A DNA stretch of 64,000 bases from Sipunculus nudus (GCA_026874595.1 CM049319.1:1063501-1127500); one strand, 5' to 3'. Counted from the first letter of the stretch, positions 53,791 to 64,000 are shown. Notes: a model not told the origin generated them from the sequence alone. Numbers and translations are program-made.

Positions 53791-55150
53791 CTCAGCTGAC
53801 TGTAAGTCATCTGATGTTAAGCAATCACTCTTTGTCCGTCGTCCGTCCGGTCGTCCGGTCGTCCGGCCGTCTGTCCGTTAACAGAGCACAAATCGTAACC
53901 GCTTGACCTAGAATCTTATTATTTGACATCCAGAGAGGTCCATGAAAAAACTCCTCGGAAACCTTAAATTAGGTCTCTGTTACCCATATTCACCCAGCTA
54001 TGAGGCTCCGAAGTCCCCCCCCCCTTAATAATGGAAAATTTCATACAAAAGCTCAAGTTTCTGAATAACTAATGCCTTGATCACCATGATTATTTGCATG
54101 GATATTGATCATGGAGTGTTTCATCAGTTTCTGCAGATTGGTGGCGCCACCTGTATTTTTTCGATTTTTTTAAACGATTTTTTCCCTCAATTTTTGAGAC
54201 CTTTAAAGATGTGGTCATCTGTTAACAGGGCACTAATCGTAACCGCTGGAACAAGAATCTTCTTACTTGACATCCGGAGAAGTCCATGAAAAGTCTCCAT
54301 GGAAACCCGAAATTGAGTCTCTGTTACCCATATACTTTGAGCTATGGCGCTCCGAAGTACCCCCAGAATAATGGCAAATTCCATTGAAAAGTTCAAGTAT
54401 CCGAACAACTAATGCATTGATCACCATGATTCTTTGCATGGTTATTGATCATGGAGTGTTTCATCAGTGTCTACAAACAGGTAGCGCCAACTTTTTTTTC
54501 GATTTTTTTAACGATTTTTTTCTCTATTTTGAAACCTTTAAAGATACGGTCATCTGTTAACAGGGCACTAATCGTAACCGCTGGAACAAGAATCTTCTTA
54601 CTTGACATCCGGAGAAGTCCATGAAAAATCTCCTTGGAAACCTGAAATTAGGTCATTGTTACTCATATTCTTCCAGCTATGGGGCTCTGAAGTACCCCCC
54701 AGAATAATGGAAAATTTCATAGAAAAGCTCAAGTATCTGAATAACTAATGCATTGGGCACCATGATTCTTTGCATGGATATTGATCATTGAGTGTTTCAT
54801 CAGTTTCTCCAGACAGGTAGCGCCGCCTGTATTTTTTATAAGTCATCTGTTAACAGGGTAGAAATCATATTGATTGGACTTAGAATCTTTCAACTTGGCA
54901 TCCTTGAAGGTCCATTATAAGTCTCCAAGGAAACCTGAATTAGGTCTCTCTTACCCATACCATTTGAGCTATTGCGCTCAAAAGTGCCCTCAAAACAATT
55001 AAAAATTTTAAACAAAAGCAGTGCACAAATCATAACCATTAGACCTAGAATCTTCTGATTTAACATCCAGGGAGGTCCATAATAAGTCTCCTTGCAAACT
55101 TGAAATTATAGGTGTCTATAACTCATATTTTCCAATTTATGTTGCATGTT
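53790..55150. repeat. Degenerate tandem repeat family, units about 170-345 bp, with GTCCGTC-rich head
   Basis: A recurring block starts GTTAACAGRGCACWAATCGTAACC, continues with CTAGAATCTT...GACATCC..AG.AGTCCATGAAAA and ...TTACCCATAT...AGCTATG.GGCTC.GAAGT, and ends with GATCACCATGATTCTTTGCATGG...GTGTTTCATCAGT. Starts lie at 53,877, 54,221, 54,556, 54,849 and (weaker) 55,021, spaced 344, 335, 293 and 172 bp. It is preceded by AGCTCAGCTGACTG at 53,790 and a GTCCGTC/GTCCGGTC tract at 53,837-53,880. Similar AGCTCA...GTCCGTC elements are familiar from marine invertebrate genomes. Short ORFs across the block are not conserved between units. Confidence 0.85.
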
Positions 55151-55427
55151 TAAGGACCCCAGAAAATATGCAAAATACACACACATTGCGAGATTCCCCA
55201 GGAATTGGTGAATGGATTGTACTAAAATTTGGTGTGCTTATGCGTCTTAATGAACTTAAGCTAACTTGCATGAATGATGGTGCCATCTCCATTATATTAA
55301 TTAGTTCCCTATGCAAGGACATATTGTCAACATATCATTCGGCTGAGCGTCATGACCCATGGGTCACTTGTTAATGGAAAGTCCCTATGAGCATGTTGTG
55401 CCGTGTATGAGACGATATATAACTGCT
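55151..55427. other. No gene recognised
   Basis: It may contain a further decayed copy of the preceding repeat. The ORF at 55,168-55,374 has no known motif. Confidence 0.4.
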
Positions 55428-55443
55428 CAACAACAACAACAAC

Positions 55444-55476
<33 letters not shown>
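55428..55476. repeat. (CAA)n(TAA)n trinucleotide microsatellite
   Basis: About five CAA repeats pass into about eleven TAA/AAT repeats without interruption. Confidence 0.97.
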
Positions 55477-55478
<2 letters not shown>

Positions 55479-55685
55479 ATGTAAAAATATTTAATAAGTT
55501 AAAAAATATGCTTTCTCTTACCTGTTTGCTAATCACTGTATAATTTGTATTATCTGTTAAAAAAGTAAATAGAAGTGTTCTCTACTTAGCAAACCAAATC
55601 TATATAATTACACTTATGCTTCCTCGTCCCAAGTGATAACACTCAGTATGGGAACAAGCATACTGCAGTTATATCTGATGGAAGC
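55477..55685. other. No gene recognised
   Basis: AT-rich spacer before the LRR-Ig pseudogene, with no coding signal. Confidence 0.45.
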
Positions 55686-55727
55686 CCCAAGATGATTTTC
55701 TTGCAGCTGATTTTGATACTGGGATAA

Positions 55728-56690
55728 TCGCTAAGCCTAAATAACATTACCGTTACTGGATTCCGGATATCTCTCTCAAATAACAACCTCGGAATTATAA
55801 GCCTAATGTTCTTTCCAAAACTGACGCTGCTGGAAATATTGATAGCAGCAGTATATTCTATATCCAAACTTATGAATGATTAAATTCTTTAATCTTCCTA
55901 ATTTGAGCGTTCATAGCTTGGCGAACAATAATTTAACGGTGATCAAGCTGGATTATTTTGAAGGTCTAAATAAACTTGGTGTCGAAGAATTAAAACATAA
56001 TGCTAGTCATTCTGAATACTAAAACAAATCTCTACACATCAGGCTAGCTAGACCTGCGGAACAACAAAATTATATTGCCAATTGCTTTTGAAGACGCTAA
56101 ACCACCATCACTAATGTCATTGTTGGGAAACCCTTTTTTTGTGGATGCAAAGTCGATTCTTTCTTCGAGGTAATCAAAGGAGGAAAGGCGTAGAATTGAA
56201 CTGCGATGATTTCCCGAAGTTTGAACTAACTCATCAACCTGGCTTCACGTGCAATTGTTCTTTTGATAACAGCCTGCGCACATAGATGCCCGAAGCCTGC
56301 TTGAGATCTAACCGTCTACTGGTTGAACAGTATCATAACATGTCAAGCTGTCAGAGCCCGATTGTGGTCTTCAGGCAAAATCTGGAAAGCCTGTCACTGG
56401 GATGTAAAGCTTTGGGATTCCCGCGACCATTTGTTATTATCAAGTGTCCTGGTGATGACGTGATCTCACGGAACATCAGACATTCTGTCAACAGTGAAGT
56501 ATGGACTGTTCATTCATCTGTAGTGGCCAACTATACATGCATTGCAACGAATGTCGCCGGGTCTGCGCTCCAGCATGTTTTCATCAGTAAGATTTCTGGC
56601 GCAGAGGAAACGTCAGCCATACTGAATATACATACCCTACTGATCTTAGGTGTTTCTCAAGTAAAGATATTTGTGGTAGGCATAGTTTGA
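55728..56690 (+). pseudogene. LRR-Ig domain protein, pseudogene fragment
   Basis: Read through shifts, the plus strand gives leucine-rich repeats: SLSLNNITVTGF and SLSNNNLGIISLMFFPKLTL at 55,728-55,870; LPNLSVHSLANNNLTVIKLD, YFEGLNKL and ELKHN at about 55,895-56,015; LDLRNNKIILPIAFEDA near 56,050. Then comes an LRR C-terminal cap, GNPFF + CGCKVDSFFEV, split by a frameshift in a T run near 56,137, and FTCNCS near 56,250. After an in-frame TAG at 56,284 follows a 134-codon frame (56,286-56,690) with an I-set-like Ig domain: Cys40 in LGCKALGFPRP and Cys85 in NYTCIATNVAGS. The usual core Trp is missing. Proteins of this layout are cell-surface adhesion or immune receptors (LRIG/LRRIG type). At least four disruptions and no visible introns suggest a dead, perhaps retrocopied, fragment. 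No transmembrane segment follows convincingly. Confidence 0.8.
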
Positions 56691-57630
56691 TATAACAATA
56701 CGTTATGTAATACATGTTTTATTTGATAGCAGCCTTATGTCGACCCCTTTCTGGTCAAGGTATTTTTTACTTCAATTATGCATTAAGATGAAACAATACT
56801 AATTTTGTGATACGGTTGGAATAATAAGGAAATTAGAGTTAACAAACTTCTGCACATTTTCTTAAATAAAATGCCTGTAGGACAAACTAGTATTAATCCG
56901 TCATGTCATTCTCATGTTTGTCTGGTATCGACGGCAGTGGGATTTTAAGAACGTTTGCAATATGCCACTTAAGCTTTATAAGTTAATTAACCAGAATAGT
57001 ATGTACTGAATTATACACGTTATGTAAGCAGCATCCAAATTCGAAATTTATGAGTTTGTTCTGAAATATTGTGTATCCATTGGTTAAACTTTATTAAAAG
57101 AAGACCATTTTAAAAGTGTTTATGAAACAGCCTGGATCAAAGTGAAAAATATGTGCCATTAAAGAGTTATAAAATTTGAAACCATCATTATCAATCACGG
57201 GAGACTTATTGTTATTTTATTCCAATACAGTGAATACGTCACTTCTAGCACCCATCTAACCTCATCAAAGGTCTCCGTGGTCATGTACACAGTGATATAA
57301 AAGTATTTGAAAGAACAAAGGATTTCTGCATCAAAAAATGCTGGTTGGAATTTAAATTGTACCTAAAATTATACCTATATTGTATATTTATATATCATTC
57401 ACACTCTTAATGACACAGACCTCCTAAAAGATGCCAAAAAAGTTCTCTATTGATGATAATCTATTTAAGTTATCCCTGCATCCAGAGACTCCTGTGACCT
57501 ATTTTGGAATCGATTCTATAACATTTTATTCAATCGATTCCATTTTATAGGATCCAACTTTCATGATCTAGCAAAAAGCAGAACATTTGCCACTGGACTG
57601 TTCAGCTGCAGGTTTGGCACCAACTAATGA
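56691..57630. other. No gene recognised
   Basis: AT-rich sequence without long ORFs, repeats or motifs I can support on either strand. Confidence 0.5.
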
Positions 57631-57900
57631 GCGAACCTAGTTATAGAATCTTTGCAGGGCTGTTGGTTCACTACGCTCCCTACGCTCCCGAGGCAGCGGG
57701 AATCTTGCGCTTCTAAAGAAGCAACTGATTTTCACGCTGCCTGCTTTGGACACCAGAAGGCGGTTCGTTGTCCGCTGAAAAAAAAAAAACGTGCGTATGA
57801 TGTGACAAGCAGCCAACCAGATGCCAATGAACAAACACTCGACAGGCATCCTGGCTCCGCCCATAGCTGCGCCTCAAACGCCGCTTGATGACAGTTTATG
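57631..57900. other. GC-richer patch, no gene recognised
   Basis: Relatively CpG-rich compared with its surroundings, with an interrupting A12 run at 57,778. ORFs of about 75 codons exist on both strands over the same bases, but neither has a recognisable motif. It could be a decayed exon, a transposon end or a small CpG island. Confidence 0.35.
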
Positions 57901-59310
57901 GTCGAATTTTAATTGCTTCCTCTGCATTCTCGCATCATCGACCGATTCGATTATGACATTATGACTGTGTGAGCGTAGCCATATGTATCTGTTGTCTGCA
58001 GAACTGAAACCAGCCAGCGAGGTGTGCACGCAGCCTTTGTTGTTACGTTTCGTTTGAATTACAGCTCACCCGCCGGGCATCCTATGAGCCCAAGGCCCTA
58101 AGCAGACTACGTCTGGGGTCATTCTCTCTGAGCTTGCGGCCTGTTCAGACAGTTACGGGGGCGATGAGCTGTCACTCAAAACGAAATGAACAACATTGGC
58201 ACCGTGTATTCCTCGCTTGGCTGTGTCTTCCAGCACAAGGTCTCATCTGATTGGACAAAAATAAAATGCTCCCCTCTGGTGTAGAGATTCAGGATACAAG
58301 GTCATAACAAACAGCGCTTACGACATAGGTAGTTGGCCTATGGTAAAGCGCTGTATTGGTTCACTCAATGCTCAAAAGTCTTAAGTTGGCAATCATGAAT
58401 GTCATGCATCTTATGTCGTCAGATCAGCTAAACGGTCCTTTTACTGCCCTTGATATAATGAAATATTATTCTCATATGTTGGGAAAGTGATGCGTGTAGT
58501 GAAATATAGCCTCCGTATATATTTAATTGAATTTTCAGTTTTCGTCTTAAATACTTTTTCCCGTACTAATATTCAATACAACCGCAGCGGTTTTTACATG
58601 TTTTATTCATGTGGAGGAGAAGGACACACAACACGTGTATAGTTGTTGAAGCTCCATCTTCCGTTGAGTGTCATTAGTTGAAGTATAAGTAACTTGATTT
58701 TTTAGACCTTGAACTCAAAGGCATTCAAGGTGGAACGCAAGAGATCTGTAGCTATCAGATGACTGTATGCACCTCTGTGGCCAGTTTATCTGGGCATATA
58801 AGCTACTTATAAATACCGCCTTTTTACTCTAGCATCTTCTGCCAAATGTCATAGACGGCACAGGGAGAATTTATATTTGTTGGGAGAGGGTATTATGTAG
58901 CATGATGGATTTTTTATGTTAGCCAAAGAACGTTTCTGTCGTGGACAAATGAATCGATCAGCCTCCACTGTCTATCCATTGTAAATCTTATGGAATTTAC
59001 GGTCAAATTTCCGAAGAGGAATAGAAAAGATAGACGACTATAGTTCGAACGCTTGCCGGAAATTGAAATGATAGACTGACGGACAGAAAGAACAAACTGT
59101 CGGTTTTCTATCAAGTGTGACTTTCAGAGCGTTAGCTGAGAAGCTGTGGCCTGTTGAACGACATATCACAAATAAGAACAAAAAGCAGAGATAGCTGACA
59201 ACAACCGAAATGCTGACGCACTGACACATATGAGCTTACAGGTGACTAGATTATCGTATGGGGAAGGTATTTGGAAACAAGATGAGTTATAGTTTTTTAA
59301 GATAAGGTTC
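57901..59310. other. No gene recognised
   Basis: Unique-looking sequence. The short minus-strand ORFs at 58,914-59,114 and 59,038-59,229 overlap one another and show no motifs. Confidence 0.5.
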
Positions 59311-59960
59311 ACAGTTTTAGCCAAGAAATATGGCCAAGAAATGATATGTTGGGGAGGGTCAGTTGAGTTTCAAGACAACTGTCAAACAGACAGACATACT
59401 GAGGAAGAGACACAAAAATAAGACCAGATGACTTAACCAGGTAATGGAGAAGACTCAGAGGAAGAAAATAAGCCATAGTTTCTGTAATTGAGAATTATAG
59501 GTACGGAGATATGGCTAAAAAATGATATGTTGGGGAGGGTCAGGTGCAGCGCCCCCTAGTGACCATTTACGGGAAATGAAAAATCGGTTTCGAGATATTA
59601 CTGTAAGACAAAAGATGCGATAGTTTAAAAATGATTCTTTCAAATTTGTTGCCTGTAGAATGCTAAATGTGACATGCACGAACCAACAAGCAGGCGAATT
59701 TTAGGACAACTGACAAACAGACAGACATACTGACAAAAGGGACACCGGGTTATGGAGAAGAATCACAGAAAGAAAATAAGCTATAGTTTAAGTAACTGAT
59801 GTATATGGTTTTGGAGATATAGCCAAAACATGTTGTGTTGGGGAGGTTGGAGTTCAGCCTCCCCTAGCGGACGTATTAAAAAAAATGAAATAAATATTTC
59901 GAGATACTAGTGCAAGACTTACGATATGTCAGTTTCAAAAAGATTTCTGCAACACTCGGG
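59311..59960. repeat. Degenerate dispersed/tandem repeat, about three partial copies
   Basis: The phrase (GGAGATATRGC)CAAAAAATGATATGTTGGGGAGGGTCAG recurs at about 59,320, 59,510 and 59,813. A second phrase, CAAACAGACAGACATACTGA, occurs at 59,383 and 59,714, and GAAGAAAATAAGCYATAGTTT at about 59,461 and 59,772. Spacing is about 308-331 bp, with a deletion of about 150 bp in the first copy. The phrase CAGCGCCCCCTAGTGACC (59,548) is typical of invertebrate interspersed repeats. Confidence 0.78.
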
Positions 59961-60920
59961 CCTCCAGGGCAAATAAATGAAGCGCTGATTACTTAGTCAT
60001 TCATATAATTGTCACGTGACCGCTGTTACACAACAGGTCATTATGTTTGCATCATGTTCAGTGATATGACCATTCGGGGTATAACGGATTTGTTACCCTC
60101 CCATTAACCAAACATACAGCGATGGTTAGATATGGCCTTATTTGTTATGGTTTGACCTGTTCATTTCTTATGCAAGGAAGGTTATGCTTTCCTCCGTGTC
60201 ACTTTGTTTGTTAGTTTTATTGTTAATAGGGTCACCAAAACAATGCCGAACCGAGCTCTATGAAATCGTATGATGGGATAGGGCATTGACCTGGGAACAT
60301 TTGCATGAATTTTACAGGAAAAACTTTCAATACTTTTCTAAAGAGAGCCAAATAGCCTCACAATCATATATATATTCCCAGATAAATATGAACCAGTATA
60401 GTTCAGCCACTGAAAATACATGTAAATTATTATCATAAGGTCCCAACATAATGATCCTTAGAATAAAAAACAAATCATAATTATTTTGTAAATATAGTAT
60501 TAAAGATGAAATAGTAATAATCAAATTGTGATTATTCTTCTCTTTTTATCTACACAGTCTATTTCAAAATCGTCATATGGCGAGACGCTGGGTTGACAGA
60601 AATGCGTGTGAAATTTTGCAGCCAGGCATAGAGGTCATGCTAGTAAAAGCTATCAAGATCACTTAAGGAGTTATGAAACTGATAAAATAATACAAAGTAA
60701 ATTTCTGTGAGAGTCTTTACACTTACAGCACTTTTCAAAGAAATCTTGAAACGTGTGCACAAGATCAGCAAGGCTTGAAATATATAAATATACATATTCC
60801 TTTCATTGTAAATTGGCTGCCAAAGTAAAAAAAAAAGAAACAATAGTCTATCTGAGGGCCAACGCTTTTCAATGTGCGACATATAATGACATATGGGTAA
60901 CCTTTTGGTAAAGGTATACT
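59961..60920. other. No gene recognised
   Basis: AT-rich, with a GTCACGTGAC palindrome at 60,011. Short minus-strand ORFs (60,327-60,524; 60,640-60,882) have no recognisable motifs. Confidence 0.5.
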
Positions 60921-61127
60921 GTCCTATAGGTAGATAACTAGGGTTTTCCGGTATAACTGTCCTGTAAGTAGATTAACAGGCGTGTCTGGTAACACTGTCC
61001 TGTAAACAGATAACCAGGCGTGTCCGTTCACACTGTCCTTTAGGGAGATCACTAAGCATGTCCGGTAACACTGTCCAGTAGGTAGATAACCAGGGAGCCC
61101 GTTAACACTGACAGGTAGGTAGATAAT
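60921..61127. repeat. 38-bp minisatellite, about 5.5 copies
   Basis: Units of the form GTCCTGTAGGTAGATAACCA-GGCGTGTCCGGTAACACT start at 60,921, 60,959, 60,997, 61,035, 61,073 (37 bp) and 61,110 (partial). They diverge from each other by several bases. The same words appear in the 72-bp array that begins 600 bp downstream. Confidence 0.93.
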
Positions 61128-61224
61128 GTTTCAGGTGTCTCTTTTATTGTGCGCTGTTGACGCTTGTGGGGTCTGAAGTGAAGAAACACAGCGTTCTTTG
61201 TTCTAGTTGTTTCAAGTCCGTTCC

Positions 61225-61640
61225 TGTAACGTGTGTAATGTTCTTTGGGATTTTCCATTTCTAGTACTTTCGGGTAAAAAGTTATAAATAGGGACTGTGT
61301 TTAGAGCCGATAGAGGGAGAGAGAAAAATTCCAGCGGACACGGACGAGTATGATTCAGTTTATGGACCTTTTCGATAATTGCAGAACTAGATATTCTTCT
61401 AAATTTTTAACGGATTTTATATAGTCTTCAGTTGGCCTTTGAGATTACTACCAGAACTTCCCTATTGGATTACAATAGATTGTTTTCGGGTTTACATTGG
61501 ACTATTATTCTCTGAGAAGATTTACTTGAACTGTTCATCTGGATTATATGTTTTAAAGGACTTGTTGAGCCGTGACAGTGGTGGTATCCAGAAAAGCCTA
61601 AGATTCGGCACTCTGGTACTGTACATTTTTATTGTTTTAC
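61225..61640 (+). mobile_element. Candidate LTR retrotransposon end (LTR plus primer-binding leader)
   Basis: Between two related minisatellite arrays lies unrelated sequence with LTR-like landmarks in order: TGTAACGTGTGT at 61,225 (possible TG start), TATAAATAGGG at 61,283, GAGGGAGAGAG about 25 bp further, and a GTGACA ending at 61,577. GTGGTGGTATCCAGAA, resembling a tRNA primer-binding region, follows at once, then a leader. This order resembles the 5' LTR and leader of Ty3/gypsy-type elements. No second LTR, coding domain or target-site duplication is visible in the window, and the start is uncertain. An ordinary promoter or chance is possible. Confidence 0.35.
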
Positions 61641-61713
61641 TGCAAATTGTATTGATTAAGTGTATTGTAATTTTAGAATTGTTTTAAGAATAAATTATAA
61701 TTATTTGTTAACG
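61641..61713. other. AT-rich joint with AATAAA
   Basis: It joins the LTR-like segment to the 72-bp array. AATAAA at about 61,689 could serve as a polyadenylation signal for plus-strand transcripts. Confidence 0.4.
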
Positions 61714-64000
61714 AAAAAGAACAGCACGTCCAGTTACAGTGAGAAGTAAGTAGATAATCAGGCGTGTCTGGAAACACTTTCCTGCAAGAAGAACAGCAGG
61801 TCCAGTTACACTGACAAATAAGTAGATAATCAGGCGTGTCTGGAAACACTTTCCGACAAGAAGAACAGCAGGTCCAGTTACACTGACAAGTAAGTAGATA
61901 ATCAGGCGTGTCTGGAAACACTTTCCTGCAAGAAGAACAGCAGGTCCAGTTACACTGACAAGTAAGTAGATAATCAAGCGTGTCTGGAAACACTTTCCTG
62001 CAAGAAGAACAGCAGGTCCAGTTACACTGACAAGTAAGTAGATAATCAAGCGTGTCTGGAAACACTTTCCTGCAAGAAGAACAGCAGGTCAAGTTACACT
62101 GACAAGTAAGTAGATAATCAGGCGTGTCTGGAAACACTTTCCTGCAAGAAGAACAACAGGTCCAGTTACACTGACAAGTAAGTAGATAATCAGGCGTGTC
62201 TGGAAACACTTTCCTGCAAGAAGAACAGCAGGTCCAGTTACACTGACAAGTAAGTAGATAATCAAGCGTGTCTGGAAACACTTTCCTGCAAGAAGAACAG
62301 CAGGTCCAGTTACACTGACAAGTAAGTAGATAATCAGGCGTGTCTGGAAACACTTTCCTGCAAGAAGAACAGCAGGTCCAGTTACACTGACATGTAAGTT
62401 GATAATCAGGCGTGTCTGGAAACACTTTCCTGCAAGAAGAACAGCAGGTCCAGTTACACTGACAAGTAAGTAGATAATCAGGCGTGTCTGGAAACACTTT
62501 CCTGCAAGAAGAACAGCAGGTCCAGTTACACTGACATGTAAGTAGATAATCAGACGTGTCTGGAAATGCTGGCCCATAGAAAGAACAGCAGGGCCGGTTA
62601 CACTGACATGTAAGTAGATAACCAGGCGTGTTTGGAAATGCTGTGCCATAGGAAGAACAGCAGGTCCAGTTACACTGACATGTAAGTAGATAATCAGGCG
62701 TGTCTGGAAACACTTTCCTGCAAGAAGAACAGCAGGTCCAGTTACACTGACAAGTAAGTAGATAATCAGGCGTGTCTGGAAACACTTTCCTGCAAGAAGA
62801 ACAGCAGGTCCAGTTACACTGACATGTAAGTAGATAATCAGGCGTGTCTGGAAACACTTTCCTGCAAGAAGAACAGCAGGTCCAGTTACACTGACATGTA
62901 AGTAGATAACCAGGCGTGTCTGGAAACACTTTCCTGCAAGAAGAACAGCAGGTCCAGTTACACTGACATGTAAGTAGATAATCAGGCGGGTCTGGAAACA
63001 CTTTCCTGCAAGAAGAACAGCAGGTCCAGTTACACTGACAAGTAAGTAGATAATCAGGCGTGTTTGGAAACACTTTCCTGCAAGAAGAACAGCAGGTCCA
63101 GTTACACTGACATGTAAGTAGATAATCAGACGTGTCTGGAAACACTTTCCTGCAAGAAGAACAGCAGGTCCAGTTACACTGACAAGTAAGTAGATAATCA
63201 AGCGTGTCTGGAAACACTTTCCTGCAAGAAGAACAGCAGGTCCAGTTACACTGACAAGTAAGTAGATAATCAGGCGTGTCTGGAAACACTTTCCTGCAAG
63301 AAGAACAGCAGGTCCAGTTACACTGACATGTAAGTTGATAATCAGGCGTGTCTGGAAACACTTTCCTGCAAGAAGAACAGCAGGTCCAGTTACACTGACA
63401 AGTAAGTAGATAATCAGGCGTGTCTGGAAACACTTTCCTGCAAGAAGAACAGCAGGTCCAGTTACACTGACATGTAAGTAGATAATCAGACGTGTCTGGA
63501 AATGCTGGCCCATAGAAAGAACAGCAGGGCCGGTTACACTGACATGTAAGTAGATAACCAGGCGTGTTTGGAAATGCTGTGCCATAGGAAGAACAGCAGG
63601 TCCAGTTACACTGACATGTAAGTAGATAATCAGTGTGTCTGGAAACACTTTCCTGCAAGAAGAACAGCAGGTCCAGTTACACTGACATGTAAGTAGATAA
63701 TCAGGCGTGTCTGGAAACACTTTCCTGCAAGAAGAACAGCAGGTCCAGTTACACTGACAAGTAAGTAGATAATCAGGCGTGTCTGGAAACACTTTCCTGC
63801 AAGAAGAACAGCAGGTCCAGTTACACTGACATGTAAGTAGATAATCAGGCGTGGCTGGAAACACTTTCCTGCAAGAAGAACAGCAGGTCCAGTTACACTG
63901 ACATGTAAGTAGATAACCAGGCGTGTCTGGAAACACTTTCCTGCAAGAAGAACAGCAGGTCCAGTTACACTGACATGTAAGTAGATAATCAGGCGGGTCT
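61714..64000. repeat. 72-bp minisatellite, about 31 copies, continuing past the window
   Basis: The unit reads AAGTAAGTAGATAATCAGGC-GTGTCTGGAAACACTTTCCT-GCAAGAAGAACAGCAGGTCC-AGTTACACTGAC, with few differences between copies. Because 72 is divisible by three and two minus-strand frames lack stops, long ORFs appear (61,673-63,658 and 62,089-63,936), one of which repeats a 24-residue, five-cysteine peptide (TCQCNWTCCSSCRK...). A one-base deletion near 63,633 switches one frame into the other. Two variant units (GGAAATGCTGGCCCATAG and GGAAATGCTGTGCCATAG) mark block copies at 62,551 and 63,487. I treat the array as non-coding. Confidence 0.95.
62551..63486. repeat. 936-bp higher-order block (13 x 72 bp) of the minisatellite
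   Basis: The marker pair of variant units at 62,551-62,690 reappears at 63,487-63,626, exactly 936 bp later, and the order of neighbouring variants matches for at least six units on the low-coordinate side. The GGCGGGTCT variant at 62,986 recurs at the very end of the window (63,993), 14 units minus the one-base deletion later, so the next block continues beyond 64,000. Confidence 0.9.

Noticed and set aside
57637-57888. 75- and 78-codon ORFs on opposite strands
   Set aside because: They overlap almost completely, so at most one could be real, and neither shows a known domain.
61225-61577. Solo LTR with target-site duplication
   Set aside because: The bases before 61,225 and after 61,577 do not match, and a primer-site-like sequence follows. 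At most this is a 5' LTR remnant, so it is listed only as a candidate.

Overview
The window is eukaryotic, from an animal genome, and no intact protein-coding gene is visible in it. It is satellite DNA followed by a transposon graveyard and a second tandem array. The clues are relics of L1-like and CR1-like LINEs, a PIF/Harbinger-type MITE, a broken gene with leucine-rich repeats and an immunoglobulin domain, (CCCTAA)2, and GTCCGTC-rich repeats of a kind seen in marine invertebrates. A lophotrochozoan (mollusc-like) or other marine invertebrate is my best guess, but the sequence does not fix the species.

Positions 1 to about 47,965 are one satellite with several nested levels. The ancestral monomer is about 61 bp. 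Five monomer slots (61+98+61+61+61) form a 342-bp higher-order unit, and a 281-bp form lacks one 61-bp monomer. Long (L, 342) and short (S, 281) units follow a fixed order that is itself repeated as super-units of about 10.65 to 13.17 kb: copy A 21-13,187, B 13,188-25,266, C 25,267-35,918, and D from 35,919. A and B are nearly identical wherever both are present. The copies differ by whole-unit insertions and deletions (622 bp, 1,368 bp, 281 bp and a 159-bp fusion). From about 44,160 the array decays into diverged monomers, a 1-kb duplicated block and ten 122-bp dimers, and it ends near 47,965.

Positions 48,000 to 60,900 are non-satellite. In order they hold: a two-copy telomere-like motif, GTACCTG-rich and TATTCG-rich simple repeats, a (TA)n tract, a 25-bp-arm inverted repeat, a 337-bp MITE with TAA target-site duplication, an L1-like endonuclease relic (minus), a CR1-like reverse transcriptase relic (plus), a degenerate tandem family of about 340 bp, an LRR-Ig pseudogene (plus), long stretches with nothing recognisable, and another degenerate repeat.

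Positions 60,921 to 64,000 hold a second tandem system: a 38-bp minisatellite, then about 600 bp with LTR-like promoter and primer-site features, then a 72-bp minisatellite running off the window. The 72-bp unit looks like a diverged dimer of the 38-bp unit and is itself organised in 936-bp (13-unit) blocks. Its minus strand reads as a long cysteine-rich ORF, which I judge to be a by-product of a period divisible by three.

The most interesting content is the nested organisation of the large satellite. It preserves a readable record of unequal exchanges, with a young homogenised core and an old edge.
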